From: an uncultured delta proteobacterium
Lineage (GTDB): Bacteria; Desulfobacterota; WTBG01; CAIYCZ01
NCBI GenBank assembly: GCA_903924805.1
Contig: CAIYCZ010000015.1
Coordinates: 1-24,735 of the forward strand
DNA length: 24,735 nt
Direction of reading: 5' to 3'
Shown here: piece by piece, positions 1 to 8,000 of the stretch
Numbering within the stretch: the stretch's first letter is position 1
Layout: the number at the start of each line of letters is the position of its first letter
Made by a program: the position numbers and the translations under genes
The notes under the pieces: generated by a model
The model's database searches: none
The model's input: the letters and a program-made list of their open reading frames with translations, nothing else
Told to the model about the DNA's origin: nothing

Positions 1-2
1 CG

Positions 3-914
3 GTTCTCATCACCGGTGAGCACGGTACCGGGAAAGAGTTTCTGGCAAAAAGTATTCATTATCTGAACTCTTCACTGCAACACCCCTTTTTCCTGATAAA
101 CTGCATTAATCTTCCCTTTGAACATTTTGAAAAAAAACTGGAGCAGTATCTTTCAGTAGTTTCAACGCCTGCGGACGGAACATCACCTGAAGCTAAATAC
201 CAGAAAAAGGGTGGCACCATCTTTATCCGCGATGTTGGCAAACTGGAAACGCAAACACAGAGCAAAGTCTTTAACCTGCTCAAGGAAACCTGCTTTAAAT
301 CAGCACGCTCATCAGGTTCTGCACCTTTTCCCACACATCTTGTTTTTTCCTACAGCCAGAATGGGGGAAAAGCAGATGAGAGCATGGCTTTCAAAGAATC
401 ACTCCACAGAATATTCCATCAGGATACCCTCAGTCTCATTCCGTTACGGGAGCGTCCGGAAGACATTCAACCGCTTGCTTCCTTCTTTGTTGACCGGTAC
501 AGCAAAGAATACGGAAAGGAAATCGGCGGTATTCACAGCGAGGCGATCGGCATCCTGAAATCCTATTCATGGCCGTTTAATGTGAGCGAGCTGAAAAATG
601 TCATAGAAAACGCTGTGCTTCTTGCCCAGGGCCCGCTTATTACCAGAGATGATATCCGCTTTAATATCTCTAAAAAATCAATTACGCTGGAAAGCTTTTT
701 TTGCCGGGAAGATTATTTTACGCTGGAGGAGATAGAACGGATCTATCTCCATACCGTATTACGAAGGGTAAAAAATAATAAAAGCAAGGCAGCAATAATT
801 CTGGGGATTACCCGGAATACACTGCAGAAACGGATCGAATCCTTTGCCAAACCGGCAGCAAAAAAGACGGCAAAGAAAAATTCACGGCAGCAAAAACTGC
901 CGTTTGCACCCTAA
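3..914 (+). CDS. Sigma-54-activator-type AAA+ regulator with degenerate ATPase, 5' end outside window
   Basis: The frame is open from base 3, so the N-terminus (any sensory domain) lies upstream of the window. A Walker A GEHGTGKE is at bases 15-38, LINC follows at about 93-104, and LRERPEDI and WPFNVSEL mark the end of the AAA+ domain. A Fis-type helix-turn-helix (ending GITRNTLQKRIESF) and a Lys/Ala-rich tail follow. In sigma-54 activators of the NtrC/PspF family the spacing from the NC motif to GGT is the same 35 residues as here, but the GAFTGA loop reads VVSTPA (bases 156-173). Walker B is GGTIFIRDVG, with Arg for the first Asp; both arginine fingers (FKESLHRIF) and the sensor II Arg (NVSEL for NVREL) are lost. 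It therefore probably cannot remodel sigma-54 holoenzyme. It may act as a DNA-binding regulator at sigma-70 promoters, as TyrR does; that is inference. Its stop overlaps the convergent radical SAM stop. Confidence 0.85.
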   Translation, partial: VLITGEHGTGKEFLAKSIHYLNSSLQHPFFLINCINLPFEHFEKKLEQYLSVVSTPADGTSPEAKYQKKGGTIFIRDVGKLETQTQSKVFNLLKETCFKSARSSGSAPFPTHLVFSYSQNGGKADESMAFKESLHRIFHQDTLSLIPLRERPEDIQPLASFFVDRYSKEYGKEIGGIHSEAIGILKSYSWPFNVSELKNVIENAVLLAQGPLITRDDIRFNISKKSITLESFFCREDYFTLEEIERIYLHTVLRRVKNNKSKAAIILGITRNTLQKRIESFAKPAAKKTAKKNSRQQKLPFAP

Positions 915-2635
915 GCACTCTGCAGAGCTCTTTGATACTCATTCCAGAGTGCCTTCTTATCTAACCCGTGGTCGATAAAATCCCAGGGAAGTATCTCTTC
1001 AAAGCTTCGTGTTCTATATATATAAAAATCAGGGTTGAGCGCCACGTCTTTGAACGCCCTCATCCAGTCACCCTCCGCTTCCATTGCCTTTAGAAGAAAT
1101 ATGCTTGAACGCCGGTCACCCCTGCTCAGGAGTGTCTGAACATAGCTCCACTTGGGAAGGTCATGGGTTACCACAATTTTCCTCTCCTTCTTAAGCCCCT
1201 TGTCGACAATACGCAGCCTCTTTTTCAGCTCTTTCATCTCCGCAAACGGATGCCACTGAAACGGGGTGCAGGGCTTTGGCACAAACGCGCTGATGCTGAG
1301 CGTTATCTGGTTCAACCACTTCTCTCCTCTGGCCTCCTTGAAATACGCGTGCCTGATACGCCGCGCAAGGTCCACAATTGCTTCCATGTCAGCTTCATCC
1401 TCAGTGGGGAGCCCCACGAGAAAATAGAGTTTGAACTGTGGAATCCTGTGCCGCGCAAGGAGCGCAACCGTTGCAAAAATCTCATCATCAGTCAGGTCTT
1501 TTGCAATGGCCGCGCGCAATCGTTCTGAGCCCGTCTCCGGTGCTATGGAAAACGTCATGTGACCGCTTTTTTTAAGCAACCTGACGATTTCTTCTGTCAG
1601 AGCGTCTGCCCGAAGCGACGAAATGGAAACATCTCCACCGCTGTCAGCAACATGTTTAATCAGTCCTTCGAGGTCCGGATGGTCGCCTGCTGCTGCCCCC
1701 AATAGACCGATCTTTTGCTGGCGCTGCAGCGCGGGGAGCATTTCCTGAAGCAGCTTTTCACGGGTTCTGATGCGATAGGGATGGTAGACATGCCCGGCAG
1801 CACAGAACCGGCATCGCCTCGGACAGCCCCTGCTTAATTCCACAAGCGACATCTCGCCAAATTCGGTAGACGGCGTCGTCAGGCTGGAACATCCTGAAAA
1901 ACAGTTGAGGTCCTTAATCCACTGCCTCTTTACGGTGCGGGGAAAACCCGCCCGGGGACGGAATGCTTTGATGGTTCCATCAACATGATAGGTCACGCTG
2001 TAGGCAGCGGGGACATATATCCCATCGATTCTTGAAAACTCCTCCAGCGCAGGTTTTGGCCACCGCGTGCCAATGCGCTGCGTGCGGAAAACATCGAGCA
2101 CGTCTTTGATTATCTCTTCCCCTTCTCCTATAACAAACAGATCGAATATATCCGCCAGCGGCTCCGGGTTTAAAGAAACAGCAACACCGCCACCGATAAT
2201 GATGGGATCGTGACCGGTGCGTTCCTTGTGCAGCGGTGCAATACGTGCCAGCCTGAGCATGGTGAGGATATTGAGATAATCATTTTCAAAGGAGAGCGAA
2301 AAGGCAATGATGTGAAAGGTGGCAAGGGGTTGGCTGGATTCAAGGGAGCAGAGTGGTCTGCCTGATTGCTGCAGGTGTCTCGCGGTTTTTCCATCAGGGA
2401 GGAACACCCGCTCACAGACAACATCATCTGCGCTGTTGAACAGGCGGTAGATTATCTGGAAGCCAAGGTTTGACATTCCCACATAGTAGGTATTGGGAAA
2501 TGCCAGTGCAACCGTAAGCCTTCCTTCACGAGATTTGCTGACAGCGCCGGTTTCTTGTGCTAATCGAGTATGCGACTTTTTCAATGAGTTAGTATAAAGG
2601 CTCCCTGCTGTATGGCATACAGCGCCGATGAGCAC
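911..2635 (-). CDS. Radical SAM protein with N-terminal B12-binding-like domain (TIGR03960-type)
   Basis: A 574-residue protein. Residues about 40-190 form a cobalamin-binding-like domain, with the family hallmark NTYYVGMSNLGF at 48-59 and an IIGGG segment near 146-150. The radical SAM core has CxxxCxxC at Cys271, Cys275 and Cys278, which bind a 4Fe-4S cluster, and a later SIAPETGSERLR segment. The architecture resembles the uncharacterised TIGR03960 family; the DUF2344 (TIGR03936) partner often fused in that family is absent. The substrate is unknown. The start is a GTG six bases after the ftsZ stop with only a weak ribosome site; a TTG 17 codons further in is an alternative. It lies last in the dcw operon and is probably co-transcribed with ftsZ. 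I recall radical SAM genes next to ftsZ in Geobacter-like genomes, but that is memory, not checked. Confidence 0.88.
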   Translation of the reverse strand: MLIGAVCHTAGSLYTNSLKKSHTRLAQETGAVSKSREGRLTVALAFPNTYYVGMSNLGFQIIYRLFNSADDVVCERVFLPDGKTARHLQQSGRPLCSLESSQPLATFHIIAFSLSFENDYLNILTMLRLARIAPLHKERTGHDPIIIGGGVAVSLNPEPLADIFDLFVIGEGEEIIKDVLDVFRTQRIGTRWPKPALEEFSRIDGIYVPAAYSVTYHVDGTIKAFRPRAGFPRTVKRQWIKDLNCFSGCSSLTTPSTEFGEMSLVELSRGCPRRCRFCAAGHVYHPYRIRTREKLLQEMLPALQRQQKIGLLGAAAGDHPDLEGLIKHVADSGGDVSISSLRADALTEEIVRLLKKSGHMTFSIAPETGSERLRAAIAKDLTDDEIFATVALLARHRIPQFKLYFLVGLPTEDEADMEAIVDLARRIRHAYFKEARGEKWLNQITLSISAFVPKPCTPFQWHPFAEMKELKKRLRIVDKGLKKERKIVVTHDLPKWSYVQTLLSRGDRRSSIFLLKAMEAEGDWMRAFKDVALNPDFYIYRTRSFEEILPWDFIDHGLDKKALWNEYQRALQSA

Positions 2636-2641
2636 TGACCG

Positions 2642-3814
2642 TTATTTATACTCTGCCTGATTGCGGATAAACGTTGGAATATCATACATGCCGTCATCTG
2701 CAAATTCACTTATAATGGTTCCCAGTTTGATTACCTTTGCTTCTCTGGGTGCCCCTCCATTACCATCTCCTCCCGCGTTTATTGCCAGATCGTCTCTGCG
2801 CAGCCTGCTGGAAACATAATCTGCGCTGAACTGTTCCTTCAGAATTTCGGAGGTACGGTCAAAGCCGGTTGCAATAACCGTTATCTGCACCCTGTCGCCC
2901 AGGGAGTCATCAATAACAGCACCGAATATAATGTTTGAATCTTCATCATCATGGACTTCCTGCTGGATAAGGGAGATAGCTTCATCAACCTCATGGAGAG
3001 ACAGGGTGTTGCTGCCGGCAATATTGATGAGCAATCCCCGTGCTCCGTTGATTGAGACATCTTCCAGCAGCGGGCTTGAGATGGCTCTTTTTGCCGCTTC
3101 TTTGGCCCGGTCTTCCCCGTTGCCGACACCGATCCCCATAAAGGCCATGCCCCGCTCGGACATGATTGCCTTCACATCGGCAAAATCAAGGTTAATCAGC
3201 CCCGGAACAGTGATAAGATCGGAAATGGACTTGAGGGCATGCAGGAGCACTTCATCCGCCATTTTAAAGCTCTCCACAAAACTGGTCTGGCGTTCCACGA
3301 TACTGACAAGGCGCTGATTTGGGATGGCAATGAGCGAGTCAACCTTCTCGGCAAGCTCTTTCAACCCTTCTTCAGCTATTCGTTTCCGTCTCTTTCCTTC
3401 AAAATTAAACGGCTTCGTCACAATAGCAACGGTGAGCGCTCCCAGGGCTCGCGCTGCCTCAGCTATCACCGGCGCACCGCCGGTGCCGGTGCCGCCTCCC
3501 AGGCCTGCAGCAATAAATACCATGTCTGCCCCTTCCAGGCTCTCCCGGATTTTTTCAATATCCTCCAGTGCCGCGTTTTTTCCGATGATCGGGTCTGCAC
3601 CGGCACCAAGTCCTTTGGTGAGGTTTTCTCCCAACTGCATCTTTATCGTTGCCTTGCTGTATTTCAATGCCTGCAGATCGGTGTTTGCCGTTATGAATTC
3701 AACACCTTCAAGATTTGCATTGATCATGGTGTTGACCGCATTGCAGCCCCCCCCGCCAACACCTATGACCTTAAGGCGGGCAACTTGATTTGGTTTTTCT
3801 GCAAATTCAAACAT
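2642..3814 (-). CDS. ftsZ: Cell division GTPase FtsZ
   Basis: FtsZ is the tubulin homologue that polymerises into the cytoplasmic Z ring at midcell. All its hallmarks are visible in 390 residues: the N-terminal GVGGGGCNAVN, the tubulin signature GGGTGTG at 106-112, and the T7 synergy loop NLDFADV at 208-214, which completes the GTPase site of the next subunit. A short Gly-rich linker at about 345-356 is followed by the C-terminal peptide YDIPTFIRNQ at 377-386, which binds FtsA. The length is normal for the family. The ATG start is preceded by a strong GGGGG ribosome site seven bases upstream. It lies 44 bp after ftsA in the same direction, in the classic ftsQ-ftsA-ftsZ order. Confidence 0.98.
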   Translation of the reverse strand: MFEFAEKPNQVARLKVIGVGGGGCNAVNTMINANLEGVEFITANTDLQALKYSKATIKMQLGENLTKGLGAGADPIIGKNAALEDIEKIRESLEGADMVFIAAGLGGGTGTGGAPVIAEAARALGALTVAIVTKPFNFEGKRRKRIAEEGLKELAEKVDSLIAIPNQRLVSIVERQTSFVESFKMADEVLLHALKSISDLITVPGLINLDFADVKAIMSERGMAFMGIGVGNGEDRAKEAAKRAISSPLLEDVSINGARGLLINIAGSNTLSLHEVDEAISLIQQEVHDDEDSNIIFGAVIDDSLGDRVQITVIATGFDRTSEILKEQFSADYVSSRLRRDDLAINAGGDGNGGAPREAKVIKLGTIISEFADDGMYDIPTFIRNQAEYK

Positions 3815-3858
3815 ATGTGACCCCCTTTTCTTGTTTTTTATTGTTTATTAATTAACCG

Positions 3859-5085
3859 TTATATGACCTCTTCAAACCATTTTTTAATCTTCTCGCCGAA
3901 TTTGCTGAAAATTTTTCCACCGCCATTTCCATTAAAACCATTCGGTTTTTCCCGGCTGCCAAAAAGAACCAGTCCCACCCCGGTTGAATAGACGGGATTT
4001 TGGATAACCTCGGTTAACCCGTCAACGCCCTGAGGATACCCGATACGCACCGGTATGTGCAGTATCTGCTCACCCAGTTCTGGAATTCCCTTGAGGAGGG
4101 CTGTCCCTCCGGTAAGAACCGCCCCTGCAGCAAGAAACTCCCGGTAGCCGGATTTTAAAAGCTCCTTCTGGATAAGATTCAGCATCTCCTCAACCCGGGG
4201 CTGAATAATCTGGCAGAGCATTTTTCTGGAAATGGGACGCGGCCTGTTTTCACCGATGCTTGGCACCTCTATGTGTTCCTTGGAGTCGACCAGAGAGGCA
4301 AACGCACATCCATGGCTCTTTTTTATTTCCTCTGCGCAAGACAGCGGTGTGCGGATACCGATAGCGATATCTGAGGTTATTTGATCTCCTCCCAGCGCCA
4401 GAACTGCCGTGTAGCGTATGCTGCCTTTGCTGAATACAGCAATATCAGTAGTGCCTCCACCAATATCAATGAGCACTACGCCCAGTTCCTTTTCATCGTC
4501 AGTGAGCACGGATTCTCCGGAAGCAAGCTGCTGGAGCACTATATCCTTGACATTCAGACCGGTCCGGTTGGTGCAGCGGATAATGTTCTGGGCTGATGTG
4601 ACAGAACCGGTAACAATATGAACCCGGGCCTCCAGTCTTCCGCCCGAGAGTCCCAGCGGATCTTTGATCCCGTCCTGATCGTCCACAACAAACTCCTGGG
4701 GCAGGATGTGGATCACCTCTCTATCCATGGGGATCACCACAGACTTGGCTGCATCCATTGCGCGGCGGACATCCCCTTTCTTGACTTCCTTGTCTTTAAT
4801 AGCAATGACCCCGTTGCTGTTGAACCCTTTTATATGGCTCCCGGCAATTCCGGTTACCACCGTACGGATATTAAAACCAACCCTGCCCTCAGCTTCTTCT
4901 ACCGCCTTCTTTATCGACTCCACGGTGCTGTCAATATTGATAATGCTGCCCTTTTTAATTCCCCGTGATGGCTGTAATCCGCAGCCAATGATTTTAATCC
5001 CGTCATGACTGACTTCACCGACCACGGTGCAGATCTTGGTGGTTCCTATATCCAGCCCTACTATGATATTAGGGTTTTTGCTCAT
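3859..5085 (-). CDS. ftsA: Cell division protein FtsA (actin-like Z-ring membrane anchor)
   Basis: FtsA is an actin-fold ATPase that ties FtsZ to the inner membrane and recruits later division proteins. In 408 residues it shows phosphate-1 GLDIGTTK at 10-17, phosphate-2 VVLIDIGGGTTDIAVF at 203-218 and the adenosine motif VLTGGTALLKGI at 323-334. The C-terminus is a Gly/Asn-rich linker followed by an amphipathic helix, KFGEKIKKWFEEVI, the membrane-targeting sequence of the family. The ATG start has a near-perfect AGGAGGGG ribosome site. Unlike most neighbours it is separated from the gene before it, ftsQ, by 160 bp of AT-rich DNA with a hairpin, so ftsA-ftsZ may have separate control of transcription or message stability. 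Confidence 0.97.
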   Translation of the reverse strand: MSKNPNIIVGLDIGTTKICTVVGEVSHDGIKIIGCGLQPSRGIKKGSIINIDSTVESIKKAVEEAEGRVGFNIRTVVTGIAGSHIKGFNSNGVIAIKDKEVKKGDVRRAMDAAKSVVIPMDREVIHILPQEFVVDDQDGIKDPLGLSGGRLEARVHIVTGSVTSAQNIIRCTNRTGLNVKDIVLQQLASGESVLTDDEKELGVVLIDIGGGTTDIAVFSKGSIRYTAVLALGGDQITSDIAIGIRTPLSCAEEIKKSHGCAFASLVDSKEHIEVPSIGENRPRPISRKMLCQIIQPRVEEMLNLIQKELLKSGYREFLAAGAVLTGGTALLKGIPELGEQILHIPVRIGYPQGVDGLTEVIQNPVYSTGVGLVLFGSREKPNGFNGNGGGKIFSKFGEKIKKWFEEVI

Positions 5086-5159
5086 TGAGATCCCCTCCTG
5101 TATTTAATAAACGTACCCATTATGAGAGGTTATCCGGAACATACATTTTTGCCGCTTTA

Positions 5160-5204
5160 TACCACACATAGTATATTAATTACTACTAAATACTATATGT
5201 GGTA
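5160..5204 (-). promoter_or_regulatory. AT-rich 14-bp-stem hairpin in the ftsQ-ftsA gap
   Basis: The arms TACCACACATAGTA (5160-5173) and TACTATATGTGGTA (5191-5204) are inverted copies with a single mismatch and a 17-base loop. In the minus-strand transcript the mismatch becomes a G-U pair, so the RNA stem would be continuous. No U-run follows the stem, so a simple intrinsic terminator is unlikely. It could be an operator palindrome, an RNA processing site or a stabiliser upstream of ftsA-ftsZ. The structure is seen; the role is inferred. Confidence 0.5.
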
Positions 5205-5245
5205 ATTTATTTTTTTAAAAAAAGCCCGCAAACTCCTGCCCGTTT

Positions 5246-6046
5246 CTATCCTTTCACGGTAATGTAGGCTTTCTGGGCAGATTTTAAATGTATGGTAGCA
5301 GGTGCCAGTCCCCGTTCTTTGAGGTCGTCAACTATCTTCCACAGGGATTTTATTTTTTCTTCAAAATCACCTTCCCCTACGTATACCTCCATTCTCTCCG
5401 GAGAGGTTATAATGGTAAGACCTGAGTTCTTATCCATTGCTATTTCAAGCACTGCTCCCCTGAACCGTTCTTCATGTTCGATCCGGTCAAGCAACCCCAG
5501 AGCAGTCCGGATAATCTGGAAGCAGCGGTCGCTGTCCCGGTAGAGATCTTCTTTCGTGAGACCGGTCAGCAGGGGGTAGCTGCACTCGCTGGTATCGGCC
5601 TTCTTGAAAATATCACCGTGCTCATCTACCAGATATAAATCTTCAAACTTAATGACCGCCCGCGGCTTGCGCTCCTCAAGATATATTTCAAGTGTCCCGG
5701 GGAGCCTTCTTTTAAGCACCGCCCGATAGATATAGGGATACTTTTCAAGCTGCGAGCTACTGTTGGCAAGGTTAAGGGACAGCAGATTCATTCCCTTGTT
5801 AATGCGTGCATAGGAGATAATCCCGTCAGGACTGGTGATATGACATCCAAAGATTTTTAATTCTTTCAGCTCAAAAAAACTGCTCTGTTTGAGATATTCG
5901 GCACCAGGTCCGAGCACTAGGACAAACAGGACGAGAGCGCACCCCCGCAGCACCCACGCTGAACTGTTCAGAGGATGTTCTGCCGCATGCCGCCGAGAGG
6001 GCCTGCCGCCGACCGCGCGCGTTTTTTTCAAGGCAAAAAATTTCAT
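5246..6046 (-). CDS. ftsQ: Cell division protein FtsQ
   Basis: FtsQ is a bitopic inner-membrane division protein linking cytoplasmic and periplasmic parts of the divisome. From the ATG at 6046 it has 266 residues: a basic cytoplasmic tail, one membrane segment (about WVLRGCALVLFVLVLG), then a periplasmic POTRA domain starting FFELKELKIFGC and holding the RRLPGTLEIYLEERKP segment typical of FtsQ/DivIB. The frame continues upstream to a GTG at 6079. The ATG at 6046 is preferred because it overlaps the ddl stop as ATGA and has a purine-rich stretch upstream, whereas the GTG has none. It follows ddl as in many dcw clusters. No ftsB is visible in the window. Confidence 0.93.
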   Translation of the reverse strand: MKFFALKKTRAVGGRPSRRHAAEHPLNSSAWVLRGCALVLFVLVLGPGAEYLKQSSFFELKELKIFGCHITSPDGIISYARINKGMNLLSLNLANSSSQLEKYPYIYRAVLKRRLPGTLEIYLEERKPRAVIKFEDLYLVDEHGDIFKKADTSECSYPLLTGLTKEDLYRDSDRCFQIIRTALGLLDRIEHEERFRGAVLEIAMDKNSGLTIITSPERMEVYVGEGDFEEKIKSLWKIVDDLKERGLAPATIHLKSAQKAYITVKG

Positions 6047-7065
6047 GGGCTCTTCTTTCCGGTACGTAAACCGGGGCACTTTTTATGCAAAGAGGCACCC
6101 CATAAGATTTTTTCTACCAGGTCTGGAAAATCGATTCCGGCCTCTTGCCCCGCCATAGGCAAGAGACTGGTCTCGGTCATTCCCGGAACGGTATTTATTT
6201 CAAGGATACACGGTCTCCCGTCCCGGCGTATCATAAAATCAACCCGAGCTGCGCCACTGCATCCCAGCACCTGAAAAGCTCTGACCGCAAGATCACGTGC
6301 TTCTCTTTCCTGCGCTTCAGATATCCGTGCAGGGATAATATATGCGGTCTGCCCCTTCGTGTATTTTGCGTGGTAGTCATAGAATCCGTTTTTTGGTGCA
6401 ATCTCAATCGGCGGCAGTGCCTGGCCATTTATAATGCCAACCGTTATTTCTGTCCCGGTAATAAATTCTTCCACAAGAATTTCCCGGTTATGGCGACGCG
6501 CGGTGTGCAGTGCGGGTAACAGATCATCCTGCTTCTCCACCACGCTCACTCCGATGGTAGAGCCTTCTTCAGACGGCTTGATGATGAGCGGAAAGGGAAT
6601 GGTAATCTGCGGAAGGATCCGCTCCGCTGACCCTTCCGCTATGACAAACGCCTGAAACGAAGGCGTGGGAAGTTTGTGATAGAAAAATATTTTTTTTGCT
6701 GCAACCTTATTCATGGCAAGAGCACTGGCAAGCACGCCCGAACCGGTATAGGGTATTCCCATGATCTCCAGAAGTCCCTGGATGGCTCCATCCTCCCCCA
6801 GCAGTCCGTGCAGGGCGATAAAACCCGCGTCAATGGCAGAGCGCCTGAGTGTCTCTGCAACCGAGCGGTCAACATCAATTGCCACGGCCTGATAGGTTCT
6901 GCCCTGGAGAGCCTGGAGAATGGCGTTTCCTGTTCTGAGCGATATCTCCCGCTCAGATGACATGCCACCCATGAGGACCCCGATCTTTTTCCCCCTGAAC
7001 TGCTCGCGCAGATATTCAGGGGGGTGTTCTGCGCGCTCATCACTATCCATAAAGCGTTTCACCAC
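6043..7065 (-). CDS. ddl: D-alanine--D-alanine ligase
   Basis: Ddl joins two D-Ala with ATP to make the dipeptide added by MurF. The protein is an ATP-grasp enzyme of 340 residues. Visible motifs are the N-terminal GGMSSEREISLRTG, the HGLLGEDGAIQGLLE segment, EEFITGTEITVG and the metal/substrate site LEINTVPGMTETS near the C-terminus. The GTG start at 7065, two bases after the murB stop, has a loose GGGGAAG site; an ATG at 7050 is an alternative, since the first residues are not conserved in the family. Its TGA overlaps the ftsQ ATG. The order murC-murB-ddl-ftsQ is common in diderm dcw clusters. Confidence 0.96.
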   Translation of the reverse strand: MVKRFMDSDERAEHPPEYLREQFRGKKIGVLMGGMSSEREISLRTGNAILQALQGRTYQAVAIDVDRSVAETLRRSAIDAGFIALHGLLGEDGAIQGLLEIMGIPYTGSGVLASALAMNKVAAKKIFFYHKLPTPSFQAFVIAEGSAERILPQITIPFPLIIKPSEEGSTIGVSVVEKQDDLLPALHTARRHNREILVEEFITGTEITVGIINGQALPPIEIAPKNGFYDYHAKYTKGQTAYIIPARISEAQEREARDLAVRAFQVLGCSGAARVDFMIRRDGRPCILEINTVPGMTETSLLPMAGQEAGIDFPDLVEKILWGASLHKKCPGLRTGKKSP

Positions 7066-7067
7066 CG

Positions 7068-7988
7068 TTATGCTTCCCCGACGATACGGATTTCAGGTTC
7101 AAGGGTAATGCCCGTCAAATCCCGCACTTTCTGCACTGCCCTGTCCATAAGGTCTATGACATCCTGAGCAGTGGCCCCGCCCGCATTGATAAAAAAGTTT
7201 CCATGCTCAGGGGATATCTGTGCACCTCCCGTCCGCAGCCCCTTAAGACCTGCTTCTTCTATCAGGCGCCCTGCGCTGTGGCCCGGCGGGTTCTTGAAGA
7301 TAGAGCCTGCACTGGGATATTTTGGCAAATAATATTTTTTTCTCTGGCTCAGAATCTCATCCCTTCTCTGCTGGAGAACAGGACGGGTTTCGTGCCTGAG
7401 TTTGAGCAGAGCTTTAAGTATGATCGCTCCCGGCGGAAGATGCAGGTGCCGGTAGCAGAACGCAAGGTCATCCCGGAGCCTGCTGTGGACTGTTCCGTCA
7501 GGCAGCATATAGGTAAGCTCCTGCACAGCATCTTTTATCTCGCTGCCAAATGCCCCCGCATTCATCCTGAGTGCCCCGCCAAGAGACCCGGGAATGCCGC
7601 TCAGCGATTCAATGCCGGCGAGTTCCCGGGAGATAGAAAAGGTGATAAGCGACTCAAGATGCACTGCTGCACCTCCTGAAACAAGCACGGTTTCTTTTCC
7701 CCGCTCCAGCAGCTCGTTTTTTTTAAAGCCTTCCCCCAGACGTATCACCACACCGCGCACACCCTTGTCCGTCACCAGCAGGTTGGTTCCGTTGCCAATG
7801 ACCACCGGGCTGATATGATATTCCCCGAGCAGCTCAAGCACCTTCTTCAGGTCTTCCGGGTGTGCCGGCACGATCAGACAGTCTGCCGGTCCTCCGATAT
7901 TAAAGCTTGTCAGCGGCGCAAGGGGGACATTAAAACTGACCTTCCCCGCAACTTCCTGCCTGAGTCTCTGCCTGACCTGTTCATCCAT
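7068..7988 (-). CDS. murB: UDP-N-acetylenolpyruvoylglucosamine reductase MurB
   Basis: MurB reduces UDP-GlcNAc-enolpyruvate to UDP-MurNAc with NADPH and bound FAD, in the cytoplasm. The 306-residue protein has the FAD-binding segments FNIGGPADCLIVP and GNGTNLLVTDKGVRG, then IPGSLGGALRMNAGAFGSEI at about 132-151. The proton-donor Ser229 is in AGSIFKNP, Arg180 in CYRHLHL, and the catalytic Glu261 in SPEHGNFFIN. The short length and sequence pattern fit the type II enzymes. The ATG has an AAAGGG ribosome site and sits 12 bp after the murC stop. Confidence 0.97.
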   Translation of the reverse strand: MDEQVRQRLRQEVAGKVSFNVPLAPLTSFNIGGPADCLIVPAHPEDLKKVLELLGEYHISPVVIGNGTNLLVTDKGVRGVVIRLGEGFKKNELLERGKETVLVSGGAAVHLESLITFSISRELAGIESLSGIPGSLGGALRMNAGAFGSEIKDAVQELTYMLPDGTVHSRLRDDLAFCYRHLHLPPGAIILKALLKLRHETRPVLQQRRDEILSQRKKYYLPKYPSAGSIFKNPPGHSAGRLIEEAGLKGLRTGGAQISPEHGNFFINAGGATAQDVIDLMDRAVQKVRDLTGITLEPEIRIVGEA

Positions 7989-8000
7989 GGCAGTGCCCTT

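Noticed and set aside
384..914. A separate short gene beginning at the ATG at 384
   Set aside because: The same frame is open from base 3 and encodes the upstream part of the AAA+ domain, including Walker A. There is no frameshift; the gene is simply cut by the window edge.
6047..6079. Upstream GTG start for ftsQ adding 11 residues
   Set aside because: It has no ribosome site and overlaps ddl, whereas the ATG at 6046 forms an ATGA junction with the ddl stop.
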